Of a DNA stretch of 22,831 nt, positions 7,419 to 14,397 are shown piece after piece. The DNA comes from UBA4717 sp045577925 (GTDB lineage Bacteria > Bacillota > Clostridia > Oscillospirales > CAG-272), in NCBI GenBank assembly GCA_045577925.1, contig JAZNJH010000023.1, positions 1 to 22,831 of the forward strand, read 5' to 3'. Under the pieces are notes generated by a model. The model was not told the origin of the DNA. It did not search any database and saw only the letters and a program-made list of their open reading frames with translations. The translations under genes and the position numbers were made by a program. The first letter of the stretch is position 1. Each line of letters starts with the position of its first letter.

Positions 7419-8927
7419 TTATGCGTTAAATTTTTCCTTGAATTCCAAAATAGCCGATTTGATCTTTTCCTCGTTTTCAGGTGTAAGATCCTTGGTTTCA
7501 TTTATATTCTTGTAAATATCATCATGGATATTTTCAACAAATTCAAGAAATTCCTTTTCAAAACGTGAAATATCCTCAACTTTTATATCTGATAACAGAT
7601 TATTTGTTGCTGCATAGAGAATAACAACCTGTTTTTCAACGGGCATAGGAGTATTTCTGTTCTGTTTTAATGTTTCCACTATGCGTGCACCTTGATCAAG
7701 GCGAGCTTTTGTATCTGCATCAAGGTCTGAACCGAACTGGGCAAATGACTGGAGCTCTCTGTATTGTGAGTACTGAAGCTTGAGTGTTCCGGCAACCTTT
7801 TTCATCGCTTTTATCTGAGCATTGCCTCCAACTCTCGATACCGAGATGCCGGGGTTTACGGCAGGTCTGATACCGCTGTGGAAAAGCTCTGTTTCAAGAA
7901 ATATCTGTCCGTCTGTAATTGAAATTACATTTGTGGGGATATATGCGGAAACGTCGCCTGCTTGAGTTTCAATTATAGGAAGTGCTGTAAGCGAGCCGCC
8001 GCCGTATTCGGGCGCAAGCCTTGCGGCACGTTCAAGTAATCTCGAGTGGAGATAGAATACGTCACCCGGATAAGCCTCACGGCCCGGAGGTCTGCGGATA
8101 AGAAGTGAGAGTGCTCTGTATGCAACTGCATGCTTTGAAAGGTCGTCGTATATAACGAGAGCATCAAGACCCTTGTTCATGAAGTATTCGCCGATAGCGC
8201 AGCCTGCATAGGGAGCAATATACTGCATAGGCGATGATTCCGAAGCACTTGCCGCCACGACTACGGTATAATCCATAGCGCCGTTTCTTTCAAGTGTTTC
8301 AACAAGGTTTGTCACCGTTGAATTTTTCTGACCGATGGCAACGTATATACAGATTACGTTTTTACCCTTCTGGTTGATTATAGTATCGGTTGCGATAACC
8401 GTTTTACCCGTCTGTCTGTCACCTATTATGAGTTCGCGCTGGCCTCTTCCGATCGGGATCATTGAGTCAATAGCCTTGATACCCGTCTGAAGCGGTACAC
8501 TTACAGATTTTCTTTCAATTATACCTGGAGCGTTCGATTCAATAGGGCGCATCTCGTTTGTGTCGATCGGGCCCTTGCCGTCGATGGGTTTACCGAGAGC
8601 ATTAACAACTCTGCCGATAAGCTTATCGCCAACAGGCACGGAAACGACCTTTCCTGTGCGCTTTACAACGTCACCCTCGCGTATATCGCTGTCACTTCCG
8701 AGAATAACCGCGCTGACAAAGCTCTCCTCAAGGTTGAGAGCCATTCCGTACACACCGTGGGGAAACTCAATAAGCTCGTTAGCCATGCACTTTTCAAGTC
8801 CGTGCACATTGGCGATACCGTCGCCAACCTTGATAACGTAGCCCGTTTCACTTTCTTTGATACGGTTATTATAATTTTTGATCTGGTCCTTTATTATTTT
8901 GCTGATGTCATCAGTCTTGAGTTTCAT
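7419..8927 (-). CDS. atpA: ATP synthase F1 alpha subunit
   Basis: A 502-residue non-catalytic nucleotide-binding subunit of F1. The N-terminal beta-barrel, the P-loop GDRQTGKT (169-176) and the segment around SLLIRRPPGREAYPGDVFY are all present and intact. I chose the ATG at 8927 (protein starting MKLKTDDISK), which gives the usual length. A TTG at 8957 would add 10 residues that do not resemble the family. The ribosome site GGAAAGG is rather far (about 13 nt) from this ATG. It lies 73 nt after atpH, and that gap holds two small alternative hairpins. Confidence 0.97.
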   Translation of the reverse strand: MKLKTDDISKIIKDQIKNYNNRIKESETGYVIKVGDGIANVHGLEKCMANELIEFPHGVYGMALNLEESFVSAVILGSDSDIREGDVVKRTGKVVSVPVGDKLIGRVVNALGKPIDGKGPIDTNEMRPIESNAPGIIERKSVSVPLQTGIKAIDSMIPIGRGQRELIIGDRQTGKTVIATDTIINQKGKNVICIYVAIGQKNSTVTNLVETLERNGAMDYTVVVAASASESSPMQYIAPYAGCAIGEYFMNKGLDALVIYDDLSKHAVAYRALSLLIRRPPGREAYPGDVFYLHSRLLERAARLAPEYGGGSLTALPIIETQAGDVSAYIPTNVISITDGQIFLETELFHSGIRPAVNPGISVSRVGGNAQIKAMKKVAGTLKLQYSQYRELQSFAQFGSDLDADTKARLDQGARIVETLKQNRNTPMPVEKQVVILYAATNNLLSDIKVEDISRFEKEFLEFVENIHDDIYKNINETKDLTPENEEKIKSAILEFKEKFNA

Positions 8928-8949
8928 AATTATGACTATACCTTTCCGT

Positions 8950-8986
8950 AACCCCAAAAAACTCGGGGTCTGTAAAATTAGAGACC
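8950..8986 (-). other. Two mutually exclusive small hairpins before atpA
   Basis: ACCCC (8951-8955) can pair with GGGGT (8965-8969), while GGTCT (8967-8971) can pair with AGACC (8982-8986). The two stems share bases, so only one can form. They lie just upstream of the atpA ribosome binding site. A translational effect on atpA is only a possibility. Confidence 0.35.
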
Positions 8987-9000
8987 GTAATTATTGTACT

Positions 9001-9537
9001 TCAGATGTCTGCTTTTGCTATCATTTCCGACAAAGTATCAAGCCCCGAGCGAACGCTCATGTCGATCTGCGCGCCGCCGTATTTTAAGAGTACGCCGCCA
9101 ATGACAGAACTGTCGACCGTATTTGTTAAAATCACCGTTTTGCCGGTCGATTTTTCGAGCTTTTTGCGTATTTCTCCTGCCTGAGCTTCATTAAGAGAAA
9201 GAGCAGTTACAGCCTCTGCACGAAGTACGTTGTGTTTTTCGTCAAAAATACGCGACATCGCTTTAGTGCATCCCGCAAATTCACACATGCGTCTTGCTTC
9301 CACAAGAAGCATAATGAAGTTTTTGAGATACTGTTCTGCCTCTTTAAAAGCTTCGCCTGCAAGCTCGGTGCGCTTCGCCTTTTCTATAGCGGGGTTGTCG
9401 AGAAGCTTAACGTACTTGGGGTTTTGCTCAAGTATTTTGCAAATATCCTGCATCTCTGCAAGTATTACGTCTTCGCACTTATTCTCTTCTGCTAATTCAT
9501 AAAGAGCGAGAGCGTATTGTTCACACAGCTTCTTCAT
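9001..9537 (-). CDS. atpH: ATP synthase F1 delta subunit
   Basis: A 178-residue peripheral-stalk subunit that ties the top of F1 to the b subunits. It begins with the typical YALALYELAEE helix (8-18) and ends with a beta-rich region containing GGVLLKYGGAQIDMSVRSGL, the conserved C-terminal signature (here GG-x2-L...D-x-SVR). Its ATG overlaps the atpF stop by one base (TAATG), so translation is probably coupled. Length is typical. Confidence 0.95.
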   Translation of the reverse strand: MKKLCEQYALALYELAEENKCEDVILAEMQDICKILEQNPKYVKLLDNPAIEKAKRTELAGEAFKEAEQYLKNFIMLLVEARRMCEFAGCTKAMSRIFDEKHNVLRAEAVTALSLNEAQAGEIRKKLEKSTGKTVILTNTVDSSVIGGVLLKYGGAQIDMSVRSGLDTLSEMIAKADI

Positions 9538-10040
9538 TACGCTTCACCCATTTTATCTATAAAGCTGTCTATGAGCTCTTTATGCTTTTCTTCATCAAGC
9601 TCTTTTTCGATAATTTTTGAAGCGATAGATACTGCGAGACTTGAAACCTCGTTCTTAAGTTCGTTCTCGGCGTTTCTCTTTTCAGCTTCTATCTGCTTGT
9701 CCGCACGCTCGATAATACCAGCCGCCGTTTCGTGTGCTTCGGCTATTATTTCTTCGCTCTTTAAAGCAGCGTTTTTAGAAGCGTTCTTGATTATCTCCTG
9801 TGCTTCTTCTTTAGCGTCCTTCAAGCTGTCTTCATATGATTTTTTCAGAGCTTCGGCACTAACTTTTGCGCTTTCAGCGTCTGCGTAAAGCTCCTTTACC
9901 TCGTTTTCACGGTCGAGCATCATTTTTCTGACGGGTTTGAAGAGAAATTTTTTCATCAGAAGAAAGAGTATGAGAAGGTTACCCCAGGTGAAAATAAGCG
10001 TCCACACGTCAATGGTGACGAAGTTGAGAAATTTTTCCAT
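9537..10040 (-). CDS. atpF: ATP synthase F0 b subunit
   Basis: A 167-residue peripheral-stalk subunit. One N-terminal membrane helix (about 11-32, WTLIFTWGNLLILFLLMKKF) is followed by FKPVRKMM and a long charged alpha-helical coiled coil rich in Ala, Glu and Lys. Its tail probably binds delta. A GAAAGG ribosome site precedes the ATG. It lies 62 nt after atpE, the largest gap in the F0 part apart from that before atpA, and that gap contains a hairpin. Confidence 0.95.
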   Translation of the reverse strand: MEKFLNFVTIDVWTLIFTWGNLLILFLLMKKFLFKPVRKMMLDRENEVKELYADAESAKVSAEALKKSYEDSLKDAKEEAQEIIKNASKNAALKSEEIIAEAHETAAGIIERADKQIEAEKRNAENELKNEVSSLAVSIASKIIEKELDEEKHKELIDSFIDKMGEA

Positions 10041-10068
10041 GTGTCAGATATGCCTTTCATCATAGGTG

Positions 10069-10092
10069 GAGGCTCTGAAGAATCAGAGCCTT
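10069..10092 (-). other. Intercistronic hairpin between atpE and atpF
   Basis: GGCTCTGA (10071-10078) and TCAGAGCC (10083-10090) form an 8-bp stem with a 4-nt loop, extendable by one A-T pair and one G-T wobble. On the transcribed strand no U-tract follows, so it is not a normal terminator. It may protect or process the mRNA end of atpE, whose product is needed in many copies. Confidence 0.6.
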
Positions 10093-10102
10093 AAAAGTTT
10101 TA

Positions 10103-10369
10103 TCAGCCTGCAATCATTCCAACAAGGGGATTTGCGAAGAGAAGAATAAGAGCAACGACGAGACCGTAGATACCTGTTGATTCAGCTACCGCACAACCAA
10201 AAAGCATTGTAGTTGTAATGTCGCCCTTTGCTTCGGGCTGACGGCCTACGGCTTCAGCTGCCTTACCTGCCGCATAACCCTGACCGATACCAGGTCCGAT
10301 ACCTGCGATCATAGCAAGTCCTGCGCCTATTGCGGATGCTGCGAGTACGATTGTTCTGTAAAGTTCCAT
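10103..10369 (-). CDS. atpE: ATP synthase F0 c subunit, Na+-binding type
   Basis: An 88-residue hairpin of two membrane helices that oligomerises into the rotor ring. Helix 1 holds GPGIGQGYAAGKA (25-37) and helix 2 holds AVAESTGIY (60-68). The residue set Gln30, Val61, Glu63, Ser64, Thr65 and Tyr68 matches, at constant offset, the Na+ site of the Ilyobacter tartaricus c-ring as I know it. RQPEA (43-47) is the polar loop facing F1. A strong GGAGG site precedes the ATG. Na+ coupling is inferred from the ligands; the protein family is certain. Confidence 0.97.
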   Translation of the reverse strand: MELYRTIVLAASAIGAGLAMIAGIGPGIGQGYAAGKAAEAVGRQPEAKGDITTTMLFGCAVAESTGIYGLVVALILLFANPLVGMIAG

Positions 10370-10402
10370 TTTTTATTTCCTCCGTTTATTGAAGTCTTTG
10401 AT

Positions 10403-11143
10403 TTATTCGCCGCGAGCAGCTTCTTCGCTGCCGGCACTGGACACAAACACCATTGTTAGCATACATATAATGTAGGCCTGCAAGAAGCTTGTGAACAAGT
10501 CAAAATAGATTGAAAGGATAGCGGGTACGCCGAGCTGGAATATCGGTATACTGCTTATAAACGCATTTGGTATCCAACCAAGCACTAACGCACTGAGAGA
10601 TGCAAGAGCACCGTACATAAGCGAGGTTATAACCATACCTGCTGCTATATTTCCGAAATGACGGAATGACATTGATATCGGATTGGCTATTTCTCCAACG
10701 AGATTGATCGGCAACAAGAACGGCAGCGGCTCTATAAAGCCCTTGAGCCAGCCCTTTACACCGTTGCATCTGATGTTATTTGCCTGCACCATAACAAAGG
10801 TCATGAGCGCCCAACCGAGTGTTGTGGAAAGGTCTGCTGTAAGAGGTCTCATGCCGAGTAAGCTTGAAAGACTGCCGAGAATTGAAAGTGTAAACAGAGC
10901 ACCGATGTACGGGGCAAATTTTACATATCCGCGTCCCATAGTAGTCTCTACCATATTATAAAGCATACCGACAAGCTTTTCGGCAATTACCTGTTTGCCG
11001 GTCGGCACTTTTTTTAAATCGTGGGAAAGCCATATGCACACAAGCACTATGACCGCCATTATTATCCACGAGTTTGTAACCGTTTCGGTGACTGGTATAC
11101 CACCGAAAAGCGGTATCTCGAACATTATTTTTGGTCCGTTCAT
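10403..11143 (-). CDS. atpB: ATP synthase F0 a subunit
   Basis: A 246-residue polytopic subunit that forms the ion half-channels beside the c-ring. The essential stator arginine is Arg161 in SMSFRHFGN, preceded by INLVGEIANPIS, the family signature. About five to six membrane helices are visible. The start overlaps the atpI stop by 4 nt (ATGA). It ends 33 nt before atpE. Nothing unusual is seen. Confidence 0.97.
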   Translation of the reverse strand: MNGPKIMFEIPLFGGIPVTETVTNSWIIMAVIVLVCIWLSHDLKKVPTGKQVIAEKLVGMLYNMVETTMGRGYVKFAPYIGALFTLSILGSLSSLLGMRPLTADLSTTLGWALMTFVMVQANNIRCNGVKGWLKGFIEPLPFLLPINLVGEIANPISMSFRHFGNIAAGMVITSLMYGALASLSALVLGWIPNAFISSIPIFQLGVPAILSIYFDLFTSFLQAYIICMLTMVFVSSAGSEEAARGE

Positions 11144-11535
11144 TTATTTGTATCCTTTTTCTTGAAAATCAGATTCAAAAGTGTTATTACAGGTCGAACA
11201 AAGATAAAGGGAAGAATCGTTACGTATCCGTTAAAATAAGGAAGCTTTATACCGATAACGATAACAACCGCCATAAAAAGAAGTCTTGCCGTATACGTTG
11301 CCTGAACGTAAGATTTCGCATTTTTTTCATCCTTTTCAACAGCTTTTGACACAACGAATGCGAGAAAAATGAAGTTCAGCGAAGCACCAACCCAGCCAAG
11401 CAGCGCACCGGTTATAACAGTGTAGTCAAAGTATGGAGTAAATGCCAAAATCGCCACGGCAAGCGCGCTTAAAATAAAAACGCCTGACGTAATTTTAAGT
11501 ACGTTAAGTCTTGTTTCTTTATTCACTGTCGTCAT
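11140..11535 (-). CDS. atpI: ATP synthase subunit I-like membrane protein
   Basis: A 131-residue protein with about four membrane helices (roughly 15-33, 38-58, 84-99, 103-123) and a Lys-rich tail. Position directly upstream of atpB and this topology match the AtpI group, which is thought to help c-ring assembly or carry ions in some bacteria. Its start overlaps the end of the preceding small gene by 17 nt, and its end overlaps atpB by 4 nt. The sequence is poorly conserved, so the name rests mostly on context. Confidence 0.8.
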   Translation of the reverse strand: MTTVNKETRLNVLKITSGVFILSALAVAILAFTPYFDYTVITGALLGWVGASLNFIFLAFVVSKAVEKDEKNAKSYVQATYTARLLFMAVVIVIGIKLPYFNGYVTILPFIFVRPVITLLNLIFKKKDTNK

Positions 11536-11779
11536 TCCTTTTATGAGTTTCCTTGTTCTTTGCGTCGTCGCTTATACGCTTGAACAGTTTAAAAAGCGCA
11601 GAATATGAGCTGGCTATACCAAGCAATATGCCGATAAGCACAACGTAACTGTCAAGCTCAAATTTCGTTTTTATAAACTGGGCAATAGCTAACCATATTG
11701 CTATCGGTATAATTGCTGTAAGGGCTATTTCCGTAAAATATGAAATAGCTTTTGCTATATCGTTTAGTTTATTATACAT
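11519..11779 (-). CDS. atpZ: AtpZ/AtpI-family small membrane protein, first gene of the atp operon
   Basis: An 86-residue protein with two membrane helices (about 14-33 and 43-62) joined by a short loop, and a very charged C-terminus (KRISDDAKNKETHKRNDDSE). Size, topology and place at the head of the atp operon fit AtpZ-like proteins, which with AtpI have been proposed to move Mg2+ or Ca2+ or to assist assembly. The ribosome site AAGGG is weak. The name is inferred from context and topology. Confidence 0.65.
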   Translation of the reverse strand: MYNKLNDIAKAISYFTEIALTAIIPIAIWLAIAQFIKTKFELDSYVVLIGILLGIASSYSALFKLFKRISDDAKNKETHKRNDDSE

Positions 11780-11875
11780 ACAGTATTATTTCCCTTAATT
11801 ACACATTATAATAATAATACAATATCTACCATATTATTATGTTAACAAAATAAGTACGTACAGTTAATAATTTGT

Positions 11876-11904
11876 GTTAGTCGCACAAAAAAGATGTGAC
11901 TAAC
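11876..11904. repeat. Inverted repeat with one bulged base
   Basis: GTTAGTCGCAC (11876-11886) pairs with GTGACTAAC (11896-11904), leaving one unpaired G and a 9-nt loop. A T-rich stretch (11912-11916) follows on the plus strand. It lies upstream of the ECF S-component promoter, so it may be an operator or an upstream terminator rather than a leader element. Confidence 0.5.
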
Positions 11905-11929
11905 GGTTCTGTTTTTAACAAATTTGCTA

Positions 11930-11958
11930 TTGATTAATGAAAATGTTGGTGGTATAAT
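11930..11958 (+). promoter_or_regulatory. Promoter of the ECF S-component gene
   Basis: TTGATT (11930-11935) and TATAAT (11953-11958) are 17 nt apart, with an extended -10 TG at 11950-11951. The predicted transcript starts about 30 nt before the ATG, leaving no room for a riboswitch. Confidence 0.75.
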
Positions 11959-11996
11959 TAAGAACAAATCTCAGATATCCAAAGGAGGAGTAAAAT

Positions 11997-12506
11997 ATGA
12001 AGCATAAAATAAATAAAATGATTATGGCGTCGCTGTTTGCAGCTTTTGCTTGTTTATTCACGTTTATATACATACCGCTGCCGCTTGGATATGCAAATTT
12101 AGGCGATGTGATAGTAATACTTGGTGCATTTTCGCTCGGCCCGATTTATGGTGTCCTTGCTGCCGGTATAGGCCCGGCTCTTGCGGATCTTTTTATGGGA
12201 TACGCGATGTACATACCCGGAACATTTATTATAAAAGCGCTTGTTGCGCTGACCTTTATTATTTTGTACCGTATATTCAGCAGGAAATTAAAGGCAAACT
12301 TTGTTGTATTTATATTATGTGCGCTGTTGTCTGAGTGTGTTATGGTCGGCGGTTATTACCTGTACGAGTCATTATTCCTCGGGTACGGATTTGCCGGGGC
12401 TGCGGCGTCGATTTACGGTAACTGTATGCAGGGTACGGTGTGTGCGATCATTGCATCTGTTTTATACAAGCCGGTATCTCAACTGCTTCCAAAAACAAGT
12501 AAGTAA
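11997..12506 (+). CDS. ECF transporter S component
   Basis: A 169-residue membrane protein of the energy-coupling-factor substrate-binding (S) type, which captures a vitamin or similar small molecule and pairs with shared EcfT and EcfA ATPases. About six helices are visible, and LGDVIVILGAFSLGPIYG (35-52) is the typical pattern after helix 1. No EcfA or EcfT gene is nearby, as expected for group II ECF systems with a shared module. AAAGGAGGAG gives a strong ribosome site. The substrate is not evident: there is no riboswitch or pathway neighbour. The gene is monocistronic, between its own promoter and a terminator. Confidence 0.85.
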   Translation: MKHKINKMIMASLFAAFACLFTFIYIPLPLGYANLGDVIVILGAFSLGPIYGVLAAGIGPALADLFMGYAMYIPGTFIIKALVALTFIILYRIFSRKLKANFVVFILCALLSECVMVGGYYLYESLFLGYGFAGAAASIYGNCMQGTVCAIIASVLYKPVSQLLPKTSK

Positions 12507-12510
12507 AACA

Positions 12511-12545
12511 AAAAATGCACGGTTTTCACACCGTGCATTTTTTTA
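12511..12545. terminator. Bidirectional terminator between convergent genes
   Basis: A 13-bp stem (12511-12523 with 12530-12542) closes a 6-nt loop TTTCAC. Its AT ends supply the U-tract in either direction. It serves the ECF S gene (+) and the solute-binding lipoprotein gene (-). Confidence 0.92.
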
Positions 12546-12548
12546 TAA

Positions 12549-13589
12549 TTACTTCTCAATATAGTAGAAATCATCACTCGGAAGCTTTCCGCCTATTGCC
12601 GCAGGATTTTGATTATAGAGAACGTTAAGGTAACCGTTGACCATAGGTTTCATACCTTCTCCTGTTGTTCCTGTTACGTTACAGAAGGGGATAGCCTGTT
12701 TGGCAATTGCAGCTTTGAATATTCCTGCTTCTTCAATGAGTGTTGCTGCCTGTTCAACGTTTGTGTTGACAAACTCGCAACTAGTTGTATATTCATCAAG
12801 GAAAGTCTTTACTGCTTCAGGATGTTCGTCAACGAAAGCTGTTCTTGCGATTATGACGCCTGTAACGGTTTCGCTCTCAGTATCAATCTTTTTCCATTCT
12901 TCACCAAGATCAAGTGCGATCTCAAGACCTTCGACCTGGCTTTTTGCCGCTATAACGTAAGGCTGAGGAAGCATTGCTACTCCGCTATCGCTTCCCTTTA
13001 AGAGAGCAACTATTTCTGCAGGCTCGCTCTTGAATTCAATAGTAACGTCGTTGTCGGGATCAATACCGTTTGATGAAAGAATATATCTGAGAGTGTACTC
13101 GGGAGTTGCGTTCTTGCCCGTTGCGTAAATGGTTTTGCCCTTTAAATCTTCAACCGACGTAATACCGCTGTTCTTATCAAGGATGTAAAGAACACCAAGA
13201 TTATTTATGGCAAGAAGCTTTACGCCACCCTGTGTTTTGTTGTAGAGAACAGACGCGAGGTTTGCAGGTACTGCGGCGATGTCAAGCTCGCCCTTTATGA
13301 TGAGGGGAGAGATCTCGTCGGCAGAGCCGGCAATAGTGAATTTGTAATTACCTTGAGCCTCACCCTTTGATGAGTCGGATATTACCTTTACCATACCGAT
13401 AGAGGTAGGGCCTGTCATTCCGGCAACTCTGATTTCAACTTCGTCGGGCGTATTCTCGGCAATTTCTTCGGATTCAGAAACACTTCGCGAGTCACTTTCA
13501 AGGGCGGTATCGTTATTCCGGACACCGCAAGCCGAAAGCGAGATGAGAAGCATTGTTAAAACAAGTAAAACAGACAGTATTTTTTTCAT
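12549..13589 (-). CDS. ABC-type solute-binding lipoprotein, NitT/TauT/SsuA-like
   Basis: A 346-residue exported protein. Residues 1-20 are a lipoprotein signal with lipobox LSAC, lipidation at Cys21. A Ser/Glu-rich linker (about 25-50) precedes a periplasmic-binding fold. Features such as GELDIAAVPANLAS (104-117), SVEDLKGKTIYATG and FVDEHPEAVKTFLDEYT match the SsuA/TauA/ThiY-like group that binds sulfonates, nitrate, pyrimidine precursors or similar. No permease or ATPase gene is adjacent, so its transporter partners are elsewhere or missing. It follows the Crp/Fnr gene but is separated from it by a strong terminator, so it probably has its own promoter in 13590-13671, where I see only weak candidates. 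The ligand is unknown. Confidence 0.85.
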   Translation of the reverse strand: MKKILSVLLVLTMLLISLSACGVRNNDTALESDSRSVSESEEIAENTPDEVEIRVAGMTGPTSIGMVKVISDSSKGEAQGNYKFTIAGSADEISPLIIKGELDIAAVPANLASVLYNKTQGGVKLLAINNLGVLYILDKNSGITSVEDLKGKTIYATGKNATPEYTLRYILSSNGIDPDNDVTIEFKSEPAEIVALLKGSDSGVAMLPQPYVIAAKSQVEGLEIALDLGEEWKKIDTESETVTGVIIARTAFVDEHPEAVKTFLDEYTTSCEFVNTNVEQAATLIEEAGIFKAAIAKQAIPFCNVTGTTGEGMKPMVNGYLNVLYNQNPAAIGGKLPSDDFYYIEK

Positions 13590-13671
13590 TTTTCTATTCC
13601 TTTCTGTATGTGTTGGTATATTTGTAAAGTATAAGAATATTATCCTTATATCAGTAAGAGTATATACTAAA

Positions 13672-13715
13672 AAAATAAGAAAATCCGTTGCAATTGCAAC
13701 GGATTTTCTTATTTT
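13672..13715 (-). terminator. Perfect 44-nt palindrome, terminator of the dxs-crp operon
   Basis: Twenty-two bases on each side of 13693/13694 are perfectly complementary, with core CCGTTGCAATTGCAACGG. The right end overlaps the stop codon of the Crp/Fnr gene. On the minus strand a T-run follows, so it should act as an intrinsic terminator. The absence of any spacer is unusual. Confidence 0.85.
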
Positions 13716-14385
13716 ATAAAATTTTTTGAATATTTACGGTGAAATTCCTTCCGCTGAATGTTATAAGCCCCTCGGAGTTCATTTTAGAAAGCTCACGGGA
13801 GAGGGCACTGCGGTCGCAACCGAGGTAAATTGCCATGTCAGCGCGGTCAAAGGGGAGAGAAAAGCTATACGATTTGTATTTTCTGACCGATTCGGTGAAA
13901 AAGGCGATAAGCTTTTCGCGTATAGATAGCTTTGATAGTATCTGTATGCGGTCGTTCATTGTAAGGGCACGGTTTGCAAGAAGTGAAATAAAACGGTTCA
14001 ATAATTCTTTTTCCCTGTCACTTGTTATATCAGCACTCTGTATTCTTTCGGGAGATAACCAGAGAATATCTGTATCTGCAAGTGCCACGGCAAATATCTC
14101 AGACTTTCTTTTCAGATAACTTAAAGATTCTCCGAAGGTCTCACCCGGCAACACGGTTGCCATAATCATCTGAGAGCCGTCTATGTCGAGAGTATATATC
14201 TGCACAATGCCGCTTAATACTAGTCCGAAATTTTTCAAGTCATCTTCAGGACTTATGAATATCTGCCCCTTTGCGTAGCTTTTGTTTGCCGCCTTAAAAA
14301 AATCAAGAGCATGATCGAGCTCGTTTTCGCTAAGATCAGAAAATAAACGGGATTTTTTTAGTACAGAATTCTTTACTATATCCAT
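13714..14385 (-). CDS. Crp/Fnr-family transcriptional regulator
   Basis: A 223-residue regulator with an N-terminal cyclic-nucleotide-binding-type beta barrel (about 14-115, including LPGETFGE at 79-86), a dimer helix (about 123-150) and a C-terminal winged helix-turn-helix (about 179-207, DRADMAIYLGCDRSALSREL). It has only one cysteine (190), so it cannot hold an FNR-type iron-sulfur cluster. The effector is unknown. It starts 12 nt after the dxs stop codon with a GAGGTG site, so it is co-transcribed with dxs. This pairing is the main clue to its role but does not prove it controls isoprenoid synthesis. Confidence 0.9.
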   Translation of the reverse strand: MDIVKNSVLKKSRLFSDLSENELDHALDFFKAANKSYAKGQIFISPEDDLKNFGLVLSGIVQIYTLDIDGSQMIMATVLPGETFGESLSYLKRKSEIFAVALADTDILWLSPERIQSADITSDREKELLNRFISLLANRALTMNDRIQILSKLSIREKLIAFFTESVRKYKSYSFSLPFDRADMAIYLGCDRSALSRELSKMNSEGLITFSGRNFTVNIQKIL

Positions 14386-14397
14386 AAAGCACCTCGG

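Larger units (their letters stand above)
11780..11996. promoter_or_regulatory. Divergent control region between atp operon and ECF S-component gene
   Basis: This AT-rich gap has a TATAAT -10 for the atp operon on the minus strand (11810-11805), but I see no convincing -35 for it. The rightward promoter is listed separately. Between them lies an inverted repeat (11876-11904), also listed separately. No gene is seen. Confidence 0.45.

Noticed and set aside
8928..8957. TTG start for atpA
   Set aside because: The added residues (MGLRKGIVII) are not family-like and cover the ribosome site.
11997..12506. Riboswitch-controlled vitamin transporter
   Set aside because: The promoter leaves a leader of only about 30 nt, too short for a riboswitch.
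13683..13704. Crp/Fnr binding site in the core of the 44-nt palindrome as the main function
   Set aside because: The U-run after the stem and the position at the end of the operon fit a terminator; the core differs from the known TGTGA and TTGAT half-sites.
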